A stretch of 64,000 nucleotides of DNA from Cephalopachus bancanus. Its lineage: Eukaryota; Chordata; Mammalia; Primates; Tarsiidae. How positions within the stretch are numbered: position 1 is the stretch's first letter; each line of letters begins with the position of its first letter. Of the stretch, positions 59,801 through 63,671 are shown piece by piece. The notes beneath the pieces were generated by a model. It did not search any database. It was not told the origin of the DNA and saw only the letters and a program-made list of their open reading frames with translations. The position numbers and the translations under genes were made by a program. The stretch covers positions 2,418,001 through 2,482,000 of the forward strand of contig JAPVLO010000232.1 of the NCBI GenBank assembly GCA_027257055.1, written 5' to 3'.

Positions 59801-61496
59801 ACTGGCACCATCATGGTTCATTGCAGCCTCAACTTCCTGGGCTCAGGCAATCTAGCTGGGACTACAGGTGTGTGCCATCACACTTGGCTTAGTTTCTGAC
59901 TTTTTGTAGAGAAAGGGGTCTCACTATGTTGCCTAGGCTGGTATTGAACTCCTGGGCTCAAGTGATCCTCTCAACTCAGGCTTCCAAGTGCTGGGATTAC
60001 TGTCATGAGCCACTGTGCCCGGCATTGGGGTTCCAGAGGTCTTGAGATCAGTGGCTGGCTCAGCCCCTGCAATGCTGAGTGAACTTGAGCAAGCACACGG
60101 GGTCCTCTGAGCTCCACTGCCCCCTTGACTGCTTCCTGCAGGAAGAGTGAACATTCCCATGAAGTCTTTTGTCTGGGACTCTTCTGGCTCCCGGTCACAC
60201 CCCCAGATTCAGACACTGCATGTCAGTCCCAGCAGCAGCTAGGAGACTAAAGGGGAAGCAGTGTGGGATGGGGAAAACGCCACACCCAGACCAGCCCTGC
60301 CACTCACCATGTGTTGCCTAGGTCAAGTCAGTGCAATACCCAAAGGAAATGGAGCTTCGCTTCAGGGGCTGCACCCTCTAAGGCTAAGCCCCTACAAAAG
60401 CCTGCCTGTGTTGCCTGTGTAACCAACTTTGTACTTATTATATTTTGATCTTAAAGAAGGTCCCCAAATTGCATAACTCTGAGTCCGACAAAAGTAGATC
60501 TGCCCCTGCTTCTGGGTCTCATTTTTATCTTTTTTACAGGCAGGAAGAAGCTTAAGATTCCTTCTAACTTGAAAACGTGAGGAGTCTCTAAGTCTGATGT
60601 TTGCCTTAAGCATCTGGATGTCAAGAAGAGAATGAGAGCAGGGGCTGGAAAGGCGGGCGAAGGATGGTGGGCACAAGGAAGTTTCAGGAATTGGGTGGGC
60701 AGCTGTGGGCAGCTGGGGCTGCAGCCCCCACTGGCAGGGCTTGGCCTCAACATGGGCTTTCTACACACTGGGCATGGCTCAAGCTGGTCTAGTAGCACAC
60801 TCGTGGTCAGCACCCTCCCTGGGACAGTTCCCTCTTGCAGATGAAGCCTTCCCTGCTAGATATGATACCTCCATGCAGGCATGCAGGCAGTGGGAGGCCT
60901 GGTGGGCTCACATGAGGGGCTCAGGTCAGACAGGGTAGAAGGCAGGACCTAGTGCTTCCAGATCTATTCAGGAAAGAGGATGAATGTGAGCACCCCTAGA
61001 GCCCAGGATCTACCCGCAAATAGGGCCCGGCAGCGGCCCCACAGCTGGTCCAACAGCCCCTCTAGCCCCGTCTGGGGCAGAGGACCCCGTATCAGTCAAC
61101 CCAGGGCAACTAGGGACGGTCCCTCGGCAGCCTGGGAACCCAGGATGCACTGGGTGGGTGTTAAGGGCTGGGCTTCACCAACTGGTCTGGAAGGGGCTGG
61201 TGGGCAAGTCTGTGCGTGGGAGGGAAGCTCCGGCCTAGCTGAGCAGGCTCCGAGAGGGATGGGACAGGGCAGGGTCCCCGGGGGTGGTGACTCACGGAGG
61301 TGTTCTGGCACTGCACGCTGGAGCTGTTGAAGCGCAGGGCGGGCACCCTCTGCTCATTGCCCTGGACGCTGAGTACGCACTCGTAGCCACGCTGCCCGGA
61401 CTGGGGCTGGGGTAGGTTCTTGGCCTTCAGTGTGATGGGCTTGATCACCTCCACGGGCACCAGGATCTTGTCCACACGTAGCAGCTGGGGGCAGTC
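784..61496 (-). CDS. PLXNA4: PLXNA4 (plexin-A4), 3' half of gene, 20 coding exons, partial at both ends
   Basis: Plexin-A4 is a single-pass plasma-membrane receptor for class 3 and class 6 semaphorins, acting with neuropilins. Its cytoplasmic split GAP domain turns off Rap-type GTPases and drives growth-cone collapse. Twenty minus-strand exons join in frame to about 1042 residues: TIG/IPT repeats, a PSI module, a transmembrane helix, the first GAP half, the Rho-GTPase-binding domain and most of the second GAP half. PLXNA4 is chosen over PLXNA1, A2 and A3 because of paralogue-specific stretches: [36 protein letters not shown] and [14 protein letters not shown]. Residue numbers used here count back from a remembered human length of 1894 and are approximate. 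Substitutions against remembered human A4 ([26 protein letters not shown]) point to a non-human primate. No frameshift or stop is present, so the gene looks functional. Missing: Sema, PSI1, PSI2 and the last ~153 residues. Confidence 0.96.
1490..1715. repeat. Tandem repeat, ~50-bp unit, about 4 copies
   Basis: Units begin near 1513, 1563, 1613 and 1662, each with the core gtgctgggttg...tctgaggg...ggtgctgggg. One further unit is present in the duplicated copy at 2525. Confidence 0.85.
1660..1821 (+). repeat. 162-bp direct duplication, copy A (3' side of e19)
   Basis: It aligns without gaps to 2525-2686 with 8 mismatches by eye (~95% identity). It ends 22 bases from the e19 donor and includes one unit of the ~50-bp tandem repeat. 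Confidence 0.95.
1844..2034 (-). CDS. PLXNA4: PLXNA4 exon e19 (about residues 1622-1685): linker and second GAP half start
   Basis: 191 bp. It completes glutamate (G|AA), then [39 protein letters not shown] and [19 protein letters not shown], ending LLATK before GTATCG (C at +5, a weak donor). [15 protein letters not shown] differs from remembered human TPMITPDLESGVKMW. A 162-bp direct duplication brackets this exon. Confidence 0.96.
2035..3263 (-). other. PLXNA4 intron e18-e19
   Basis: Apart from duplication copy B, I see only unique sequence. There is an AT-rich patch at about 2975-3040. Confidence 0.75.
2525..2686 (+). repeat. 162-bp direct duplication, copy B (5' side of e19)
   Basis: Same length and orientation as 1660-1821, about 490 bp beyond the e19 acceptor. 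Together the copies form direct repeats around e19. Confidence 0.95.
3264..3363 (-). CDS. PLXNA4: PLXNA4 exon e18 (about residues 1589-1622): RBD end and linker
   Basis: 100 bp. It encodes [20 protein letters not shown] and [13 protein letters not shown], ending with the first base of glutamate before GTAAAA. It is not contained in a long open frame, and I found it by translating directly between CAG and GT. The serine/threonine-rich linker [14 protein letters not shown] is A4-type. Confidence 0.93.
3364..3880 (-). other. PLXNA4 intron e17-e18
   Basis: 517 bp of unique-looking sequence. No repeat or RNA feature is recognised. Confidence 0.75.
3881..3984 (-). CDS. PLXNA4: PLXNA4 exon e17 (about residues 1554-1588): Rho-GTPase-binding domain, middle
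   Basis: 104 bp. It completes glutamate (G|AG), then [20 protein letters not shown] and [14 protein letters not shown], before GTGGGT. It lies 8.5 kb downstream in transcript sense from e16, across a repeat-rich intron. Confidence 0.96.
7698..7890 (+). repeat. Inverted repeat, left arm
   Basis: It pairs with the reverse complement of 8455-8661. Shared blocks include ttgggtgtgctcctgtgaga, gtggaatca, caggtgtg and cttctctg. Roughly 80-85% identity by eye, with a spacer of about 565 bp. Confidence 0.85.
8455..8661 (-). repeat. Inverted repeat, right arm
   Basis: Complementary to 7698-7890. Weaker similarity continues towards 8430. The outer end, containing caggtaacagagaagg, recurs in the opposite sense at about 10385. 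Confidence 0.85.
9635..9720 (+). repeat. MIR-like SINE fragment
   Basis: The core order tgtgaccc..gagcctctctgagc..cagtctccatctgt matches the conserved MIR stretch (tgtgacc, tgggcaagt, cctctctg, cagtttcctcatctgt). Old and degraded. Confidence 0.6.
10042..10183 (-). mobile_element. Alu fragment (single monomer)
   Basis: About 140 bp. Read on the plus strand it ends gtgagccattgtgcccggcc and starts with an A/T-rich tail complement, so only one Alu monomer is present, antisense to + and sense with the gene. A free left monomer or a truncated AluJ are both possible. Confidence 0.85.
10385..10455 (+). repeat. Third copy of the 7.7/8.5-kb repeat (partial)
   Basis: ggggcctctgttggtccttc followed by cccccagcacttctgggagg and ccaagtgt matches the reverse complement of about 8620-8685 more closely than it matches the left arm. 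This shows a small dispersed repeat family. Confidence 0.8.
10872..10884 (+). repeat. Homopolymer G13
   Basis: Thirteen uninterrupted G on the plus strand (C in the transcript). It may be length-polymorphic or a sequencing weak spot. Confidence 0.9.
11640..11800 (-). repeat. MIR-like SINE fragment, antisense
   Basis: gaggcagctaccactatta, then gcacagaaaggctaaataac and ttgaccagggtcacacagct is the reverse of the MIR core ending in the typical tgacc/aggtcacacagct motif. Confidence 0.7.
12506..12665 (-). CDS. PLXNA4: PLXNA4 exon e16 (about residues 1501-1554): Rho-GTPase-binding domain, first part
   Basis: 160 bp. It encodes [39 protein letters not shown] and [14 protein letters not shown]. The ubiquitin-like RBD binds Rac1/Rnd-type GTPases. 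[17 protein letters not shown] is the A4 signature, since other class A plexins have a different stretch here. It ends with the first base of glutamate before GTGAGT. Confidence 0.97.
14380..14830 (+). repeat. Minisatellite, 31-bp unit, about 14 copies
   Basis: The unit caggctcccaggtgggc..ccagtgccctag recurs every 31 bases with substitutions, and its 5' copies are the most degraded. No unique spacers lie between units, so it is not a CRISPR-type array. Confidence 0.92.
16104..16176 (+). mobile_element. Alu right-end fragment with A-rich tail
   Basis: tgtgccactaccctccaacc, then tgggcaacagagacctcaactc and an aataataac-type tail are the last part of an Alu right arm. Upstream sequence is not recognisably Alu. 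Confidence 0.75.
16757..16903 (-). CDS. PLXNA4: PLXNA4 exon e15 (about residues 1452-1500): GAP to RBD transition
   Basis: 147 bp, 49 codons, phase 0 both ends. It encodes [37 protein letters not shown] and [12 protein letters not shown] before GTAAGC. The helical insert leads into the Rho-GTPase-binding domain, which starts around YKTLVLSC. Confidence 0.97.
16904..17718 (-). other. PLXNA4 intron e14-e15
   Basis: 815 bp. Pyrimidine-rich on the plus strand at about 16975-17240 (purine-rich in the transcript). No transposon recognised. Confidence 0.75.
17719..17785 (-). CDS. PLXNA4: PLXNA4 exon e14 (about residues 1429-1451): GAP helix after the arginine finger
   Basis: 67 bp. Its first base completes the split catalytic arginine (AG|A), then [20 protein letters not shown] and LK. 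It ends phase 0 before GTAGGG. It is one of the smallest exons here and is identical in protein to plexin-A family consensus. Confidence 0.96.
18058..18262 (+). mobile_element. Old hAT-type DNA transposon relic
   Basis: It opens ctgtccagcagcatgttctg. Blocks gccacatgcgggcactgga, gacttgtggctag and gaggaactgaagtttt follow the widespread mammalian non-autonomous element with tagccacatgtggct motifs. The right end is degraded against the mariner insertion. Confidence 0.65.
18266..18842 (-). mobile_element. Mariner element, internally deleted, copy 1
   Basis: 577 bp between TA dinucleotides (18264-18265 and 18843-18844). Left end caaggggagaccc and right end gggtcccccct are imperfect terminal inverted repeats. 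The internal sequence matches copies 2 and 3 and, on the minus strand, the C-terminal part of a mariner transposase with stops. The family would encode a DDE transposase, but the N-terminal two thirds is missing here. Confidence 0.88.
20273..20440 (+). mobile_element. MER5A-like hAT relic
   Basis: tctcaaactttaatgcacc, then catcacctgggattcttatt, aaaacgcagatt and ctggtccaca follow the mammalian MER5A layout (tctcaaactt..atcacctgg..ttaaaacacagatt..ctggtcc). Non-coding. Confidence 0.8.
20590..20910 (+). repeat. Minisatellite, ~50-bp unit, about 6-7 copies
   Basis: Repeating gtgagctgatggcccaggt, ggtgacaaggggcagaagg and aggacagcag. It begins about 160 bases downstream of the e13 donor in transcript sense. 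Alternate units carry agctgccagcc, suggesting a higher-order dimer of about 100 bp. Confidence 0.9.
21067..21335 (-). CDS. PLXNA4: PLXNA4 exon e13 (about residues 1340-1429): first GAP half with catalytic arginine
   Basis: 269 bp. It runs from [20 protein letters not shown] through [13 protein letters not shown] and [18 protein letters not shown] to KLLLR plus AG of the next arginine, before GTGGGA. The LLLRR pair corresponds to the class-A arginine fingers (R1429/R1430 in plexin-A1 numbering) needed for GAP activity. The second arginine codon is split by the intron (AG|A). NSKVFLL differs from remembered human NNKVFLL. Different minisatellites lie on both sides of the exon. Confidence 0.97.
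21350..22975. repeat. Minisatellite, ~83-bp unit, about 16 copies, split by an Alu
   Basis: The phrase ctcaccctga marks unit starts near 21431, 21499, 21582, 21664, 21748, 21831 and 21914, so the usual spacing is 82-84 bp. Each unit has ccatgtgctgggacccca, tgacctccc, ggatgggctgtgcccacac and ccttgaccttcccactgac. The array starts about 15-100 bases beyond the e13 acceptor, inside the e12-e13 intron. Confidence 0.95.
22149..22437 (-). mobile_element. Alu inserted in the 83-bp minisatellite
   Basis: Full-length, antisense to +. It is flanked by a 16-bp target-site duplication ctgtgcccacactctt (22133-22148 and 22438-22453), which is itself part of the minisatellite unit. The right arm reads gttggagtct on the plus strand (agactccaac in the element). 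Confidence 0.93.
23300..23430 (+). repeat. MIR SINE fragment
   Basis: ccttggagtcacaacttctg, gggttttggattctgg and ggggtgaccttgggtaagtc followed by tttatccacc fits the MIR core. Confidence 0.75.
23652..24493 (+). mobile_element. Mariner element, internally deleted, copy 2 (interrupted by Alu)
   Basis: About 560 bp excluding the Alu. Left end caagggggacccccaaacc; right end ttttggattccccccttg is its imperfect inverted repeat. The plus strand gives a mariner C-terminus: [20 protein letters not shown] (split by the Alu), then [17 protein letters not shown] and EDFEGD followed by a stop. Upstream, [20 protein letters not shown] matches the family's HDNAPAHTA box with the catalytic aspartate changed to asparagine. 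Inactive. Confidence 0.92.
24067..24330 (+). mobile_element. Alu nested in mariner copy 2
   Basis: 5'-truncated (starts gcctgtaatcccgcgcc, lacking about 20 bases), poly-A ended. Target-site duplication aaaaaggacaagttca at 24051-24066 and 24331-24346 lies within the transposase C-terminal coding region. It carries the gagactccaactc right end. Confidence 0.95.
24494..24960 (+). mobile_element. LINE-1 (old L1M-type) 3' end fragment
   Basis: cccagcagcactgttaggaa, ggaatggacaaccagtgcta and ggtctggatgttggtgtgat resemble the 3' UTR of old mammalian L1 elements (empty reading frame, A/C rich). It abuts mariner copy 2 directly. Confidence 0.6.
25533..25827 (+). mobile_element. Alu, full length
   Basis: From agctgggctcggtggctca to an A-rich tail. 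Target-site duplication aaaactggggaggatg (25517-25532) and aaaactggggtggatg (25828-25843), one mismatch. It is very similar to the Alu at 24067 (shared cccgcgcctttgggag and gagactccaactc). Confidence 0.95.
28081..28687 (-). mobile_element. Mariner element, internally deleted, copy 3
   Basis: About 607 bp. Left end tgaggggggactcaaaaatc and right end tttttgggtctcccttg, followed by TA. The minus strand shows remnants of the same transposase C-terminus (NVEEVKQK, then stops). Internal deletion boundaries look the same as in copies 1 and 2. Confidence 0.88.
28835..28924. repeat. Alternating purine/pyrimidine tract (CA)n with CG block
   Basis: gcacgcatgcatgcacgca, then cacacacaccgcgcgcgcg and a (CA)17-type run. 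Strict alternation with a CG core is a strong candidate for left-handed DNA. Confidence 0.9.
29095..29335 (+). repeat. MIR SINE fragment
   Basis: Long MIR-like match: aactgcctggtgtccaatcc, cctcagttttgtcatccat and agaatgggcttacttatt followed by ttgggagggtaaatgaatga. Confidence 0.8.
29972..30114 (-). CDS. PLXNA4: PLXNA4 exon e12 (about residues 1292-1339): juxtamembrane segment entering GAP domain
   Basis: 143 bp. Two bases complete alanine, then [36 protein letters not shown] and VLRDLE. It ends phase 0 before GTGAGA. This is the linker helix and first element of the plexin cytoplasmic domain, highly conserved among class A plexins. Confidence 0.96.
30940..31060. repeat. CA-rich simple sequence
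   Basis: cacacaagcacactcacagg onward with many cacacac and cacatg steps. TG-rich in the transcript. Confidence 0.85.
31610..32810. repeat. GT-type satellite, ~1.2 kb, irregular gtcagtgagtgtg units
   Basis: Variants of tgtgtatgtcagtgagtgtg recur dozens of times with 16-40-bp spacing and no fixed long period. In transcript sense it is CA-rich (cacactcactgac). It produces cysteine- or histidine-rich spurious open frames in several registers. Confidence 0.93.
33995..34175. repeat. CA-rich simple sequence next to e11 donor
   Basis: acacatgcacgaacacacat, cacaggtgtgtgcatgcata and similar. It lies from about 35 bases downstream of the e11 donor in transcript sense, where it reads TG-rich. Confidence 0.9.
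34207..34441 (-). CDS. PLXNA4: PLXNA4 exon e11 (about residues 1214-1292): membrane-proximal segment, transmembrane helix, start of cytoplasmic coiled coil
   Basis: 235 bp. It encodes [18 protein letters not shown], a hydrophobic run of about 25 residues (about 1236-1260: [14 protein letters not shown], then [11 protein letters not shown]), basic stop-transfer residues KRKSRESD, and the juxtamembrane helix [20 protein letters not shown]. It ends GAA G before GTGCGA, a donor with C at +4. A TG-rich repeat in transcript sense lies just downstream. The exon length is not a multiple of three, so skipping it would remove the membrane anchor and shift the frame. Confidence 0.96.
34442..35003 (-). 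other. PLXNA4 intron e10-e11
   Basis: 562 bp, no repeat or regulatory element recognised. Confidence 0.75.
35004..35150 (-). CDS. PLXNA4: PLXNA4 exon e10 (about residues 1165-1213): fifth TIG/IPT domain
   Basis: 147 bp, 49 codons, phase 0 both ends. It starts [20 protein letters not shown] and ends NLIGRHKVM before GTGAGC. NYT is a possible glycosylation site. It carries [15 protein letters not shown], with the two cysteines that probably pair within the domain. Confidence 0.96.
35151..35763 (-). other. PLXNA4 intron e9-e10
   Basis: 613 bp, no repeat or regulatory element recognised. Confidence 0.75.
35764..36003 (-). CDS. PLXNA4: PLXNA4 exon e9 (about residues 1085-1164): TIG4 end, linker, TIG5 start
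   Basis: 240 bp, 80 codons, phase 0 both ends. It runs from [20 protein letters not shown] to [20 protein letters not shown] and IILK. It carries the NAT and NFT sequons (possible N-glycosylation) and the [11 protein letters not shown] segment typical of plexin-A. The donor is GTGGAG, with G rather than A at +4. Confidence 0.96.
36004..36411 (-). other. PLXNA4 intron e8-e9
   Basis: 408 bp, no repeat or regulatory element recognised. Confidence 0.75.
36412..36505 (-). CDS. PLXNA4: PLXNA4 exon e8 (about residues 1053-1084): fourth TIG/IPT domain
   Basis: 94 bp. It completes serine (AG|T), then [20 protein letters not shown] and [11 protein letters not shown]. It ends phase 0 before GTGAGT. 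This is the short middle strand-loop piece of the TIG4 fold. Confidence 0.95.
37435..37720. repeat. CA-rich simple sequence
   Basis: Long mixed cacacac/cacatgc/gctcaca run of about 285 bp with no fixed period. Confidence 0.9.
38265..38480 (+). mobile_element. hAT-type DNA transposon relic
   Basis: Left end ggaggcaaactctccctgta and right end gagttttctgctccctgg are imperfect inverted repeats. Inside, gtagtaaatattttcggct, gactcaactctgctggtgta and ccaataaaactttatttata match a common mammalian hAT-Charlie non-autonomous element. It supplies an AATAAA on the plus strand, antisense to the gene. Confidence 0.8.
39618..39782 (-). CDS. PLXNA4: PLXNA4 exon e7 (about residues 998-1053): TIG3 end and start of TIG4
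   Basis: 165 bp. One base completes the arginine, then [20 protein letters not shown] and the fourth TIG start [14 protein letters not shown]. It ends with AG of a serine codon before GTAGGA. Several residues ([26 protein letters not shown]) differ from remembered human A4, making this the most diverged exon of the ectodomain seen here. NTT is a possible N-glycosylation site. Confidence 0.95.
   Translation of the reverse strand, partial: AIPIPHCVQHHILRRSAGDEGDSAGGQGQDPPGPGLPVRGGPHHRAHRARVEHR
39940..40725 (+). mobile_element. ERV-type solitary LTR (interrupted by Alu)
   Basis: It has the LTR order of a TATA-like box (agctataaatcccc, near 40570) followed about 100 bases later by AATAAA (near 40667) and a GT/T-rich end with tttctttaacacca. 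A partial internal repeat (agcaagagtcctgtgaag near 40035, agcaagaatcctgttagg near 40484) is seen. Boundaries approximate, no internal viral genes. Antisense to PLXNA4. Confidence 0.65.
40126..40427 (+). mobile_element. Alu (AluJ-like) inside the LTR
   Basis: Full length, tail replaced by gagggaggga/ggaagg repeats. Target-site duplication aaattcctcatcccta (40110-40125) and aaatttttcatcccca (40428-40443). It lacks the actccaactc right end of the other copies. Confidence 0.92.
41313..41449 (-). CDS. PLXNA4: PLXNA4 exon e6 (about residues 953-998): third TIG/IPT domain, first part
   Basis: 137 bp. It starts [20 protein letters not shown], a clear TIG start (P-S-x-G-P-x-x-GG-T), after a CTACACAG acceptor. 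It ends CLFH plus AG of an arginine codon before GTAACC. The preceding polypyrimidine stretch is short. Confidence 0.95.
41640..41880 (-). repeat. MIR-like SINE fragment, antisense
   Basis: ctaataataatagctgccat, ttttgcagatgcaattcaga and ccaaggtcacacggcca followed by gatctgactccagagctct is the reversed MIR layout. Confidence 0.75.
42535..42625 (+). repeat. MIR-like SINE fragment
   Basis: tgggtgactctggacaaga, cacttacctctctgggcac: the MIR core only. Confidence 0.6.
42746..42902 (+). repeat. Polypurine (GA/GGGA) tract
   Basis: About 155 bp almost free of pyrimidines on the plus strand (C/T-rich in the transcript). Confidence 0.9.
45675..45917 (+). repeat. Polypurine (GGAA/GGGA) tract
   Basis: About 240 bp of aaggaaggaagg/gggaggg type sequence. 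Polypyrimidine in the transcript. Confidence 0.92.
46366..46660 (+). mobile_element. MaLR-type (MLT1-like) LTR relic
   Basis: ggtggggccttaggaggtga, ccacagcaagaaggcccttg and agcctccagaactgtgagcc are hallmark phrases of mammalian MLT1-group LTRs. 5' part degraded. Confidence 0.75.
46835..46985 (-). repeat. MIR-like SINE fragment, antisense
   Basis: ccccatttacagatgaagaa, then cggatgcccc and aacagcttgcccacgtct resemble the reversed MIR core. Confidence 0.65.
47264..47381 (-). CDS. PLXNA4: PLXNA4 exon e5 (about residues 913-952): second TIG/IPT domain, second part
   Basis: 118 bp. Its first base completes the glutamine codon begun in e4. It encodes [20 protein letters not shown] through SSQLYYFM and ends on a whole codon before GTGAGT. 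The cysteine pattern ([17 protein letters not shown]) is the usual TIG2 closing segment of plexin-A proteins. Confidence 0.95.
47855..48154 (-). mobile_element. Alu, full length, antisense to +
   Basis: Target-site duplication tactttactgtttct at 47840-47854 and 48155-48169. Carries gagttggagtct (the reverse of agactccaactc). Confidence 0.94.
48848..49140 (-). mobile_element. Alu, full length, in the LINE-1 relic
   Basis: Plus strand begins with T-rich tail and gagttagagtctcactgtg, ends gccaccatgcccagcc. A target-site duplication is not clear. Confidence 0.9.
49246..49538 (+). mobile_element. Alu, full length, in the LINE-1 relic
   Basis: Perfect 15-bp target-site duplication aaaacctctttatat (49231-49245 and 49539-49553). 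Right end gagactccaactc followed by aaacaaac tail. Confidence 0.95.
51005..51156 (-). CDS. PLXNA4: PLXNA4 exon e4 (about residues 863-913): second TIG/IPT domain, first part
   Basis: 152 bp. It begins [20 protein letters not shown], the typical TIG signature of proline plus two glycines followed by a beta strand and GxNL. It ends YIPAE plus two bases of a glutamine codon before GTGAGT. The extracellular stalk domains set receptor geometry in the autoinhibited ring, as known for class A plexins. Confidence 0.95.
51305..51425. repeat. GT-rich simple sequence
   Basis: gtgtgcgtgtgtgtgtgcgc, then tgtttgtgtgtgtgtgcccc and tgtgcgtgtgtgtgtgtgg, with intervening catg steps. Confidence 0.9.
53121..53402 (+). 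mobile_element. Alu, full length
   Basis: Target-site duplication aaaaccaagacc (53109-53120) and aaagccaagacc (53403-53414). Right end gagactccaactc; linker acaataaataaaaaaatt. Confidence 0.92.
53612..53945 (+). mobile_element. MaLR-like LTR relic
   Basis: gcttgattatgtccccacca, gaatgggatctatgtaagga, tgagtgaggtcactagga and cttaagctgccca follow the MLT-group LTR arrangement, with the 3' end missing. Confidence 0.6.
54055..54465 (+). repeat. Minisatellite, ~84-bp unit, about 5 copies
   Basis: Unit ttgagcacctactgtgtgct, gagccctgtgctagaggcag, atggaagacctggtataat and cagcatccacagtgtcaaag. Unit lengths are multiples of three (84 or 87), which keeps one plus-strand frame open through all copies and gives a spurious 28-residue protein repeat. 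Confidence 0.93.
55184..55374 (-). CDS. PLXNA4: PLXNA4 exon e3 (about residues 799-862): third PSI module
   Basis: 191 bp. It encodes the cysteine-rich PSI (plexin-semaphorin-integrin) module: [20 protein letters not shown], then [10 protein letters not shown] and a further cysteine in QHCP. It ends CTNPRITE at a GTAAGC donor. The spacing of eight or more cysteines fits a disulphide-stabilised PSI knot. The final PRITE leads into the second TIG domain. Confidence 0.96.
55375..55789 (-). other. PLXNA4 intron e2-e3
   Basis: 415 bp, no repeat or regulatory element recognised. Confidence 0.75.
55790..55886 (-). CDS. PLXNA4: PLXNA4 exon e2 (about residues 767-799): end of first TIG region
   Basis: 97 bp. 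It starts [20 protein letters not shown] after a CTACAG acceptor and ends NPAQNK plus the first base of a valine codon before GTGTGG. The odd exon length is compensated by e3, which supplies the other two bases (G|TT). The donor has T at +4, a mild deviation from GTRAGT. Confidence 0.94.
56848..56975. repeat. Alternating (GT)n with CG blocks
   Basis: A long uninterrupted GT run followed by gtcgcgcgcgcgtgtgcg, a second GT run and a second CG block. Strict purine/pyrimidine alternation over most of about 125 bp. Confidence 0.93.
59733..60023 (-). mobile_element. Alu, antisense to +
   Basis: tgttggagtcttactctgtc to gagccactgtgcccggc. The tail side has become TG-rich (attgtgtgtgtatttgtgtg), typical for microsatellite birth in an Alu tail. 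Confidence 0.88.
61296..61496 (-). CDS. PLXNA4: PLXNA4 exon e1 (about residues 700-766): first plexin TIG/IPT region
   Basis: 201 bp, 67 whole codons, phase 0 at both ends. It starts [14 protein letters not shown] directly after a CAG acceptor and ends VQCQNTS before GTGAGT. It encodes the first immunoglobulin-like TIG fold of the stalk, after the PSI2 module, whose exon is not in the window. Residues [11 protein letters not shown] differ from the human sequence I remember (CILNIQGSEQR). Confidence 0.95.
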
Positions 61497-63124
61497 CTGG
61501 GGACAGAGATGTGGCTCAGGGGGGGCGCCCATGCCCAAGAGGCAGAAGTTTCTGCAGAGGCACTGGATATTCCTGGCTCCACCTACCCAGCTCCATAGAT
61601 GCCTTCGAAGCTCTCATGCCCACCCAGCACTGGGGCAAGGAATGGGACTGAAAAACCCAGTCCTTGTGTCCCCCCAGTAGAAGCAGTCTCGCCTCTCCAG
61701 CCTCCATTTCCAGGCCTGTCCCTGCCCTCCAGATTCCTGGGCACTCCTGTGTTCTCCTCTTGGCAACCTGGTGGAGGCTGGCCCTGCCAGCTGGGCGCCC
61801 CATCCCCCTGGAGGCTGGTGACCTCCTTGCATGCCCAAGCTCTGGGCTGCCAGGAGCCGGGACTGATGGGCCGTGAATCTGAGCAGCTTTAGTGAGGCTC
61901 AGCCCTGGCTGTGGTCTGCCTCCGGAGTCTGGATCACAGTGACTTCATGACACAGGGTTGGGAGGGCCTTTTCCACATGAACCAAGCCTGCCATTGGAGA
62001 CATTCTGGAAAGGGTCCCAGAGGCCTTTGTAATCCAGAAGCTTCTGGCCGAGCTCTGGGAGGTCCTAATCTCAAAGAAATGCTTCCCAGAGCAGACAAGC
62101 TGAGCTCTTCCTGGACGCCAGCAGCAGGCATGCCCAGCCCTGCAGCCATGGGGGGTCCAACAGTCTTTGGGATGGAGACAGTGGATCACTGGGCCTGTTT
62201 TCCCTGGGGGTTACCAGCTCTGTCTGAAGAAGGCTAGCTGGGGGAAGAAGGGGTCAGAGGGGGATGGGTGCTGAGAGGGGAAAGCTGGCATGTTGCTGGA
62301 TTTTTGGGAACTGGGTGAGCGGGAGCCAGTCTTCTGGGCCTGGGGGGCATAGGCAGGCGTGAGACCTTCTACACACAAGCAGGGCCCCAGGACCCTGTGT
62401 GCCAGGTGGATCCCACCATCTCCAGATCCCTCCCTCCATGGCATTGTCCGGGGCACTCCAAGACAGATGGCATCTGGGCAGGTTGACCATTGAAAGTCCT
62501 TTCCGAAGATGCTTTGTCATGGGCTCACCGCTGGTGATCTGCTCTGTCCCTCACCCCAGCACATGTCCCCAGCAGAGTGAGGCAGAAAGAAAGCCACAGG
62601 GGGCAGGAAGTGATGGGAGGGACCCCAGGCTGTCAGGCAGCTGGCAACTGTGGGTTCAAAGTCAACATGAGCCAAGTGGCTCCCTAAGTCACAAAAAACT
62701 GTTCCATGACAAGGCTCCTCATGGGGAGACTTGAGCCAGCTCTCATGCCCTGGAGCTCCTGCGGGCTCTGGAATCCTGAACATATCACGCCCCTGTCTGA
62801 AACTCTACTTCCTTATCCATCAATTGAAGGAGACTCCAGGAGCCCATGTTAACCTGTCATGATTCCTTTATCTGGGTTGGGGGTCCTTTCTGTTTTCTCA
62901 ACCATTCAACAAGAGCAAAGGAGGGAGAGAGAGGCTAGAAAGGGAGAAGAGGACAGAGAATGCCATAGGGGAAGCTGAGAGAAAGAAAGTCAGGGGAGCC
63001 AGCCACAGGTGGGCTTGCAGTGCAGTCTTGCTTCAGGCAACCCCAGGCCTCTTAAAAAAAGCCCCTCCTCCCCTTCCTCTCCTCCAGGCAGCCCACACCT
63101 TTATTCAGAAGAACCAAGAAAGCC

Positions 63125-63655
63125 GCAGGTCCAGTAATTCCACTCCTGAACATATGCCCCAGTGACCTGAAAGCAGGCACTCAGATACCTGCACACCTGT
63201 CACAGCAGCACCCTCCACCACAGCCAGAAGGTAGAGGTAGCCCAAATGTCCATGGATCAATGAGCAGATAGACAGAATGTGGTACATCCATACAATGGCA
63301 TACTATTCATTCTTCAAAGGGAAAAAGACTCTGACCCAGGTTACAACATGGATGCACCGTGAGAACGTTACGCTCAGTGAAATATGCCAGTCAAAAAGGA
63401 CAAGTACTGTAGGATTCCAAGTAGATGAGACACCTGGAGTCATCACCATCATAGACACAGAAAGCAGAATGATGGTGTCTCAGGGGAAGGGGTTGGAGGA
63501 GTGTCTGATGGGACCGGAGTTTCAGTTGGGGACAGCAGTGACAGTGGCCCAGCAATGCATGTGCCCTTAGTGCCTTTGAACTGTACCCTTAAAACTGATC
63601 AAAGTGGTAAATTTTATGATAGGTGCATTTTGCCACAAATTGAAAAACAAGGAAG
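63125..63655 (+). mobile_element. LINE-1 (L1M-type) 3' end fragment
   Basis: cccaaatgtccatggatcaa, gaatgtggtacatccataca, atggcatactattcattctt and gtgaaatatgccagtc are classic old L1 3' ORF/UTR phrases, ending aaaactgatcaaagtggtaa. Confidence 0.88.
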
Positions 63656-63671
63656 AGCATATCAGGGAGGC

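Larger units (their letters stand above)
55887..61295 (-). other. PLXNA4 intron e1-e2 (5.4 kb)
   Basis: Small CA run near 56010-56035, a GT/CG tract at 56848-56975, an Alu-derived element at 59733-60023 and weak MIR-like patches (about 56570-56640, 58240-58330, 60270-60340). 57000-58200, 58400-59700 and 60350-61290 otherwise unique. Confidence 0.75.

Noticed and set aside
784..61496. Assignment to PLXNA1, PLXNA2 or PLXNA3
   Set aside because: RBD and linker stretches ([44 protein letters not shown]) are of A4 type, and A1-A3 differ at many positions there.
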